The notes beneath the pieces were generated by a model. It ran no database searches. It worked only from the letters and a program-made list of their open reading frames with translations, and had not been told where the DNA came from. A program made the translations under genes and the position numbers. This document shows positions 5,745 to 10,522 of a stretch of DNA of 10,522 nucleotides, in pieces; the first letter of the stretch is position 1, and each line of letters starts with the position of its first letter. The DNA comes from Bacteroidota bacterium. Lineage in GTDB: Bacteria; Bacteroidota; Bacteroidia; Chitinophagales; Chitinophagaceae. The stretch spans positions 1-10,522 of the forward strand of contig JAEZDR010000184.1 of assembly GCA_023433265.1 (NCBI GenBank), read 5' to 3'.

Positions 5745-7676
5745 ATGATAAATATTAAGTTACCCGATGGGTCGGTACGCCAGTATGATGAAGGCGTTAC
5801 CGCGCTGGATGTGGCCAAAAGCATCAGTGAAGGCCTTGCCCGTAAAGTGCTGGCGGCCGAAGTAAATGGCGAAGTGTGGGACCTTACCCGCAACATTAGC
5901 AACGATGCATCGCTAAGGCTGCTGACGTGGGACGATAACAACGGTAAAAGCACCTTCTGGCATTCCTCAGCTCACCTGATGGCAGAGGCAGTGGAAAGCT
6001 TGTTTCCCGGCGTGAAGTTTTGGGTAGGGCCGGCCGTAGAGCGCGGGTTTTATTACGACATGGATCTTGGCGACCGCCAGCTTAAAGAAGAGGATCTTAA
6101 GAAGCTGGAAGACAAGATGAAGGAGCTGGCCAAACAAAACAACAAATACATACGCAAACCCATCTCCAAGGGCGATGCGGTGAAATACTTTGAAGAGAAG
6201 GGCGACGAGTATAAACTTGACCTGCTACAAAACCTGCCGGATGGCGAAATAACTTTCTATACGCAGGGCGGTTTTACCGATCTCTGCCGTGGCCCGCACA
6301 TTCCGGCAACAGGTGTTATTAAAGCCATTAAGCTCATGAGCGTTGCCGGGGCCTACTGGAAAGGCGACGAGAAGAATAAGATGCTCACCAGGGTTTATGG
6401 CGTAACCTTCCCTTCGCAGAAGGAACTTGACGAGTACCTGCTGATGCTAGAAGAGGCTAAGAAGCGCGACCACCGTAAGCTGGGCAAGGAGCTAAGTATC
6501 TATACCATGGACGATGATGTGGGCCAGGGACTTATTATGTGGCTTCCCAATGGTACAGTGATTATTGAAGAACTGGAAAAGCTGGCAAAGGAAACCGAAG
6601 ATGAGGCAGGCTATAAGCGGGTGGTAACGCCGCATATTGCAAAGGAAAGCATGTACCTCACCAGCGGCCACCTTCCTTATTATGCAGATAGTATGTACCC
6701 TGCCATGGAAATGGAAGGGGAGAAATACTACCTGCGTGCTATGAACTGCCCACATCACCATAAGATATTTGCTGCTGAGCCTAAGAGCTACCGCGATCTT
6801 CCTTACCGTATTGCTGAGTATGGTACCGTGTACCGTTATGAACAAAGCGGTGAGTTATTCGGCCTGATGCGCGTGCGTTGCCTGCATATGAACGATGCGC
6901 ACATTTACTGCACCAAAGAGCAGTTTGGTGAAGAGTTTAGGGCAGTAAATGAAATGTACCTGAAGTACTTCAAGTTGTTTGGAATTGATAAATACGTGAT
7001 GCGTCTCAGCCTTCACAGCCCTGATAAGCTGGGCCAGAAATATGTGAACGAGCCGGAGCTTTGGAAGGAAACAGAGAAGATGGTGCGCGAAGTATTGATT
7101 GAGAGCAACATACCTTACGTGGAAGTACAGGATGAGGCGGCTTTCTACGGGCCTAAGATTGACGTGCAGATATGGAGCGTAATAGGCCGCGAGTTCACGC
7201 TGGCTACCAACCAGGTGGACTTTTCGCAGGGGCGTAGCTTCAAACTCAATTATACCACACAGGAAAACAGTCACGACACGCCACTAATCATTCACCGGGC
7301 ACCGTTAGGTACCCATGAGCGGTTTATCGGCTTCCTGCTAGAGCATTACGCAGGTAAGCTACCGGTGTGGCTGGCACCTTTACAGGTGAAGATTCTCCCC
7401 ATCAGCGACAAGTTTGCGGATTATACGAAGGACGTGCTGCGCCAGCTAAGAAAAGCAGGGGTGAGGGCAGAGGTTGACGATCGTAATGAGAAGATAGGCA
7501 AGAAGATACGCGACACGGAACTGCTGAAAGTGCCTTACATGCTCGTAATAGGAGAGAAGGAAATGAACGAGAATATGCTGTCGGTTCGCCGCCAGGGTAA
7601 GGGCGATATGGGCGCTGTGCCGGTGCAGGAGTTTATCAGTATGATTACGGAGGAAATAAAAGAGCGGAAAGGATAA
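5745..7676 (+). CDS. thrS: Threonine-tRNA ligase (ThrRS)
   Basis: This encodes 643 residues and is full-length. The cytoplasmic enzyme joins threonine to tRNA-Thr with ATP and clears mischarged Ser-tRNA-Thr. Domains in order: TGS (1-60); editing domain with H73xxxH77 and C181/H185; class II catalytic core (about 245-535) with zinc ligands C335 (AMNCPHHH), H386 (NDAHIY) and H517 (IIHRAPLG), a motif 2 region YRYEQSGELFGLMRVR and motif 3 GTHERFIGFLLEHYAG; and an anticodon-binding domain (about 540-643). The motif 2 loop reads RVRCLHMNDAH where the usual form is RVRGFTQDDAH, so M382 stands where E. coli has Gln381 (numbering from memory). The start is ATG 5745. The frame is open back to a TTG at 5718, but that codon is part of the promoter. 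infC follows after 116 bp. Confidence 0.98.
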   Translation: MINIKLPDGSVRQYDEGVTALDVAKSISEGLARKVLAAEVNGEVWDLTRNISNDASLRLLTWDDNNGKSTFWHSSAHLMAEAVESLFPGVKFWVGPAVERGFYYDMDLGDRQLKEEDLKKLEDKMKELAKQNNKYIRKPISKGDAVKYFEEKGDEYKLDLLQNLPDGEITFYTQGGFTDLCRGPHIPATGVIKAIKLMSVAGAYWKGDEKNKMLTRVYGVTFPSQKELDEYLLMLEEAKKRDHRKLGKELSIYTMDDDVGQGLIMWLPNGTVIIEELEKLAKETEDEAGYKRVVTPHIAKESMYLTSGHLPYYADSMYPAMEMEGEKYYLRAMNCPHHHKIFAAEPKSYRDLPYRIAEYGTVYRYEQSGELFGLMRVRCLHMNDAHIYCTKEQFGEEFRAVNEMYLKYFKLFGIDKYVMRLSLHSPDKLGQKYVNEPELWKETEKMVREVLIESNIPYVEVQDEAAFYGPKIDVQIWSVIGREFTLATNQVDFSQGRSFKLNYTTQENSHDTPLIIHRAPLGTHERFIGFLLEHYAGKLPVWLAPLQVKILPISDKFADYTKDVLRQLRKAGVRAEVDDRNEKIGKKIRDTELLKVPYMLVIGEKEMNENMLSVRRQGKGDMGAVPVQEFISMITEEIKERKG

Positions 7677-7678
7677 AC

Positions 7679-7708
7679 TTGGCAAAATAAAAGTTGTAGG
7701 TATCTTTA
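7679..7708 (+). promoter_or_regulatory. Internal promoter for infC
   Basis: TTG at 7679-7681 begins two bases after the thrS stop codon. It is followed by exactly 19 nt and TATCTTTA (7701-7708), which matches the Bacteroidota -7 box TAnnTTTG except at the last base. A start near 7714 would give a leader of about 75-80 nt, so IF3 can be made independently of ThrRS. Confidence 0.55.
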
Positions 7709-7715
7709 CAAATCG

Positions 7716-7742
7716 AGTTGCCTGCAAAGAGCAACTGGCAGG
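7716..7742 (+). promoter_or_regulatory. infC leader structure: alternative hairpins or pseudoknot
   Basis: AGTTGC (7716-7721) pairs with GCAACT (7731-7736). The loop bases CTGC (7722-7725) are complementary to GCAG (7738-7741) just 3' of the stem, so an H-type pseudoknot can form. CCTGC/GCAGG (7721-7725 with 7738-7742) is the competing hairpin. Autogenous control through structured leaders is known for the infC-rpmI-rplT operons of other bacteria. Whether this element does the same is inference. Confidence 0.35.
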
Positions 7743-7792
7743 ATTATTTATATAACCACAAAAAGAAAAGTTTTTTCACTAAACAGCAATTA

Positions 7793-8368
7793 ATGGCCTT
7801 ACCACAAAGAGGAAGATTTAACCCCCGGTTTAACCGCCAACCAGAACCAGAACACCGCATCAATGAGAGAATAAGAGTACCCCAGGTACGATTAGTGGGC
7901 GACAATGTGCAAGTGGGTATTTACCCGGTTGAAGAAGCAAGGAAAATAGCCCAGGAACAGGAACTTGATCTGGTGGAAATTTCTCCGCAGGCCGATCCTC
8001 CTGTTTGTAAGATCATAGATTATAAAAAGTTCCTTTACGAGAAGAAGCGTAAGGAGAAGGAAATGAAGGCCAATGCCAAGCAAAGCGAGGTAAAGGAGAT
8101 ACGCTTTACTCCCGGCACTGACGATCACGACTTTGACTTCAAAGCTAAACACGCTGAGAAGTTTTTGAAGGATGGGAACAAGGTGAAGGCTTATGTACAG
8201 TTTAAGGGACGTGCTATTATGTTCCAGGACAGGGGTCAGCTCCTGCTGCTCAAATTTGCCGAGCGTCTTGGTGATGTTGGTGTGCTTGAAGGCTTGCCTA
8301 AACTGGAAGGTAAAAGAATGCTCGCCATGTTTGCGCCCAAACCGGTGAAGAAGAAAGAAGGGAAGTAA
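7793..8368 (+). CDS. infC: Translation initiation factor IF-3
   Basis: This encodes 191 residues from ATG 7793 (MALPQRGRFNPRF). IF3 binds the 30S subunit, checks the start codon and initiator tRNA, and prevents premature joining of 50S. The N-terminal domain (about 20-90) includes INERIRVPQVRLVG and the signature LDLVEISPQADPPVCKIIDYKKFLYE. A basic linker KKRKEKEMKANAK follows, then the C-terminal domain (about 100-185) with KEIRFTPGTDDHDFDFKAKHAEKFL and VKAYVQFKGRA. A short Lys-rich tail ends the protein. The frame is open upstream to a TTG at 7718, but those 25 codons coincide with the leader structure and lie just after the promoter, so they are probably untranslated. No Shine-Dalgarno is seen. 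The usual following genes rpmI and rplT are absent. A terminator follows instead. Confidence 0.96.
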   Translation: MALPQRGRFNPRFNRQPEPEHRINERIRVPQVRLVGDNVQVGIYPVEEARKIAQEQELDLVEISPQADPPVCKIIDYKKFLYEKKRKEKEMKANAKQSEVKEIRFTPGTDDHDFDFKAKHAEKFLKDGNKVKAYVQFKGRAIMFQDRGQLLLLKFAERLGDVGVLEGLPKLEGKRMLAMFAPKPVKKKEGK

Positions 8369-8405
8369 ACGCTATCGATAATATACAGTTTCGGACAAAT
8401 CATTT

Positions 8406-8437
8406 AAAAAGAAGGCTTCGTATCGGAGCCTTTTTTT
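8406..8437 (+). terminator. Intrinsic terminator after infC, probably bidirectional
   Basis: AAGGCTTCG (8412-8420) pairs with CGGAGCCTT (8424-8432) around TAT, with one G-T wobble. A run of seven T ends at 8437. An A-run precedes the stem, so on the minus strand the hairpin is followed by TTCTTTTT and can also end the convergent hydrolase transcript. Confidence 0.88.
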
Positions 8438-8480
8438 ATGCCCGCCTGGTTAGTGTTTTCAATGGGACTGTCTTAGTAGT

Positions 8481-9164
8481 TTACAGCATCCATGCGCGAA
8501 CCTCTTCAGTAAGCTTAGCAATATCTACCTGCTCCATAGGGTGCGCGCTGTTTGGCAATAGTTTGTTTGCACCCTCTGCCAGCTTCGCCACATGCCCTGT
8601 TTCTTCCTTGCTCACCATCTTATCATGATCGCCAAGCAGTAATAACACAGGCAATTTAACCTTAGTGAGATCCTCGTCTGACAGGGGCGGCTGCTGGCCC
8701 ATCGCACGAAGCATTGCAGCGGTGTTACCCAGTACTTCTTTCCAGTCATGGGGCGCATGTCTTTCCCTGAGTTGTTGAGCGAAAGCCGGAACCTTTGCTT
8801 CTATCTTTTCGGGGTTCAGCATCGAACACTCTTTGTCGGCAATGGCTTCGCTCCATTCCCATTTGGTTCCTAAGGTTATTATGCGTTTGATGAGGTTGGG
8901 GTAATGCCTTGCAACATACATGGCCACATAGCCACCCATGCTATACCCAAAAACATTTACCGATGAAAGATTGCGCTCCTGCAGGTAAAGGCAAAAGTCC
9001 TGTGCAAACCCTTCAATATTGAAAGCCCCTTGTCGTATGGCTTCGCCGCCATGTCCGTTGAAGTTAAAACTGTGTAATTCGAACTCATTCCTCAGCTGTT
9101 GCGAAAGAGGCAACAGTTGGTCTTTGGCTCCGATAGCTCCGTGAAGTAGTACAAGGGGTTGCAT
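8481..9164 (-). CDS. Alpha/beta-hydrolase fold protein
   Basis: This encodes 227 residues, compact for the family, and no signal peptide is seen, so it is likely cytoplasmic. Fold landmarks: LVLLHGAIG with the oxyanion-hole HG (8-9), FNFNGHGGE (33-41), nucleophile elbow GYSMGG with Ser75, acid Asp181 in LLLLGDHDKMVS and His208 in NSAHPME. The catalytic triad is therefore complete. The cap region (about 100-165) is short and helical. Members hydrolyse esters, lactones or related bonds, and the substrate cannot be told from the sequence. It lies 34 bp after the aldose 1-epimerase gene on the same strand and is the last gene of a probable three-gene operon, ended by the bidirectional hairpin at 8406-8437. 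A sugar-ester substrate would fit the neighbour but is speculation. Confidence 0.9.
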   Translation of the reverse strand: MQPLVLLHGAIGAKDQLLPLSQQLRNEFELHSFNFNGHGGEAIRQGAFNIEGFAQDFCLYLQERNLSSVNVFGYSMGGYVAMYVARHYPNLIKRIITLGTKWEWSEAIADKECSMLNPEKIEAKVPAFAQQLRERHAPHDWKEVLGNTAAMLRAMGQQPPLSDEDLTKVKLPVLLLLGDHDKMVSKEETGHVAKLAEGANKLLPNSAHPMEQVDIAKLTEEVRAWML

Positions 9165-9198
9165 ACAATCCGCTATTAAAAGTTTAGGTCTGTTATTG

Positions 9199-10131
9199 TC
9201 AAATGGTGCTTTCTAGCCGGTAGCTTGTCCTGAAGGTTTTTGTTTGACCAGGGGCTATGGTCAGCAGCCCGATTTGGTTATTAAATGCATTGGTTGCGCT
9301 GCTTTGGTTTTCGATAGCAATGTTAAGCCTGTGCTCAGGGGTAAACACCTGCAAATAAGGAAAACTTTCATCGCAGCGGATGGAAAGCTGTATTCTTTCG
9401 CCTTTGAGGATGCATGCCGGTTGCGAAAAGTCGTGCAGGACAAAACAGTCGTCAAGGCTTTTATTGCGCAGCACTTGGTAGGAAGTATAATCTGCATCCG
9501 CCACTTTTTTGCCTGTAGGAATCCCTTCTTTCAGCTCCAGCCTTTCGGTTGCATTCACCTTCAGCAGGCAACCATCTATGGGAATGTCCATAAGGAAGTA
9601 AGGGTGCCAGCCTTCCATGTAGGGCATGGACGTTTCATCATCGTTCCTGACGGTTATCGACAGGCTGAGTTCATTGCCCTTACTCAGCCTCCATTCAATG
9701 GTAGAAGAAAACCGGAAAGGGTATCCTTCGTTGTTTTTATTGTAGTCGGCAGCCAGCACAACCCCGGCGCTATCCGCGTAGGTATAGAGGTCTTTTATAA
9801 CATAGTCGCAATCGTACACTAAACCATGTATTGCATGTTTACCAAGATAATGCCTGGTAGCCTTATATTCCTTTCCCTGCCAGGTGTAACTCCCTTCGGC
9901 AAGCCTGTTGGCGAAAGGGCTGAGCCTTGCGCTTTTAAACCAGAACTCTATTTCCTTTTTGCAGGCCTTGAGTGATGCATAGCCATCAATTACATTAATA
10001 CCCGCACCGCCGGTAAGCAGGCTAAACCTGTTCAGCAAGCCGCCAAACGTAAACACCTCGGCCGTGACACCCCCTTCGGAGTCCTCCAGCCTGATGACCC
10101 CATTTTCTTCACTTGCAACAAAGCCCATCAT
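9199..10131 (-). CDS. Aldose 1-epimerase family protein (GalM-like)
   Basis: This encodes 310 residues. Family enzymes interconvert alpha and beta forms of aldoses such as glucose or galactose in the cytoplasm. Visible landmarks are RLSPFANRL (N75, R76), the HAIHGLVYD block with H102, EGWHPYF with H176 as the likely second catalytic His, a DDCF block near 227-230 and the candidate catalytic base E274 in NIAIENQSS, followed by IGLLTIAPGQT. The acidic site is usually ETQ, so ENQ is a mild variant. There is no signal peptide. The substrate may not be a simple hexose, since this branch differs from classical GalM. The start is ATG 10131, and the next codon is also ATG. It begins 30 bp after the OsmC-like gene and precedes the hydrolase by 34 bp. 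Confidence 0.88.
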   Translation of the reverse strand: MMGFVASEENGVIRLEDSEGGVTAEVFTFGGLLNRFSLLTGGAGINVIDGYASLKACKKEIEFWFKSARLSPFANRLAEGSYTWQGKEYKATRHYLGKHAIHGLVYDCDYVIKDLYTYADSAGVVLAADYNKNNEGYPFRFSSTIEWRLSKGNELSLSITVRNDDETSMPYMEGWHPYFLMDIPIDGCLLKVNATERLELKEGIPTGKKVADADYTSYQVLRNKSLDDCFVLHDFSQPACILKGERIQLSIRCDESFPYLQVFTPEHRLNIAIENQSSATNAFNNQIGLLTIAPGQTKTFRTSYRLESTI

Positions 10132-10138
10132 TTTGATT

Positions 10139-10166
10139 GACTATTGACTATTCACTTTTGACTATT
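10139..10166. repeat. Heptamer repeat GACTATT overlapping a gene end
   Basis: GACTATT occurs at 10139-10145, 10146-10152 and 10160-10166, with CACTTTT (10153-10159) as a degenerate unit, so the 7-bp period is kept throughout. On the minus strand the units read AATAGTC, and one of them provides the TAG stop of the OsmC-like gene (10162-10164). The array fills most of the 30-bp gap before the epimerase start. Confidence 0.7.
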
Positions 10167-10522
10167 CGCTATCCCCCTCTCCCCAATTAAACTCCAGCTC
10201 AATCCCTATTTCCGGATGAATGCTCATCTGTACGGGGCAGGTAATGGCTGTACGTTCCAGGATAGTCCTTTGCTTCTCGTCCACCTCAGTGTTTTCCGGG
10301 AAGTAAATATGCACCTTGATGCCGCTCACCCTGCGCGGGTCGCTTGCCATTATCTTGGTTACTTCTATTCTCGTGTTCTCAAGGTTCAGGCCCATATCCC
10401 TCGCCTTGATGCCCATTACCGTCATCATACAGGCGCCCAGTGAAGTGGCAAGGAGGTCGGTTGGCGAAAACCTTTCACCCTTGCCCTGGTTGTCAGTGGG
10501 GGCGTCGGTTTCTATGGTACTT
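10162..10522 (-). CDS. OsmC/Ohr-family protein, 5' part beyond the window
   Basis: About 119 C-terminal residues are present. The frame is open to the right edge, so the start is missing. Typical OsmC features are FSPTDLLATSLGACMMTVMGI, with the first reactive Cys in GAC, then the long helix, a RRVSGIKVHIYFPE strand segment and the second Cys in TCPVQMSIHPEI. The two Cys residues form the peroxidatic pair by which family members reduce organic hydroperoxides in the cytoplasm. The C-terminus (NWGEGDSE) is short. The ATG at 10428 is internal to the conserved region and is not the start. It is the first visible gene of the probable operon with the aldose 1-epimerase and the hydrolase. Confidence 0.9.
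   Translation of the reverse strand, partial: STIETDAPTDNQGKGERFSPTDLLATSLGACMMTVMGIKARDMGLNLENTRIEVTKIMASDPRRVSGIKVHIYFPENTEVDEKQRTILERTAITCPVQMSIHPEIGIELEFNWGEGDSE

Noticed and set aside
7718..7792. N-terminal extension of IF3 from TTG 7718
   Set aside because: It lies at the predicted transcription start and in the leader hairpin. MALPQRG from ATG 7793 looks like the normal Bacteroidota IF3 start.

Overview
The window looks like a stretch of Bacteroidota chromosome, most likely from a Chitinophagaceae-like organism. This is an inference. It rests on the protein style of ThrRS and IF3, on two promoters that fit the Bacteroidota consensus (TTG, about 19 nt, TAnnTTTG), on starts without Shine-Dalgarno sequences, and on a MORN-type exported protein and AATAG-type heptamer arrays between genes. 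No phage, plasmid, insertion sequence, CRISPR array, tRNA or rRNA is visible.

Layout. Positions 1-1098 carry no credible gene. They hold a patchwork of short tandem repeats and hairpins, including three separate arrays with an exact 11-bp period and different units. From 1099 to 5439 five genes lie on the minus strand. In transcription order they are an orphan PAS-domain protein, a receiver-domain protein whose phosphoacceptor Asp is Gly, a DUF421 membrane protein with a zinc-ribbon-like tail, a 675-residue exported MORN-like protein with two C-terminal CxxC motifs, and a 92-residue predicted lipoprotein or membrane protein. A 305-bp divergent intergenic region (5440-5744) carries two AT-rich palindromes and a good promoter for thrS.

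Positions 5745-8368 on the plus strand are thrS and infC, a translation pair. infC appears to have its own promoter just after the thrS stop codon and a leader that can fold into competing hairpins or a pseudoknot. A strong terminator follows infC, so rpmI and rplT, which normally follow it, are not here. Past this terminator, three minus-strand genes run back from the right edge: an OsmC-like protein (cut by the window edge), an aldose 1-epimerase-like protein and an alpha/beta hydrolase. They are spaced 30-34 bp apart and are probably one operon.

I see no clearly new multi-gene system. The items most worth a second look are the PAS plus non-phosphorylatable receiver pair without a kinase, the 11-bp and 7-bp tandem arrays (two heptamer arrays supply the stop codons of neighbouring genes), the infC leader with the broken infC-rpmI-rplT order, and the zinc-ribbon tail on DUF421.
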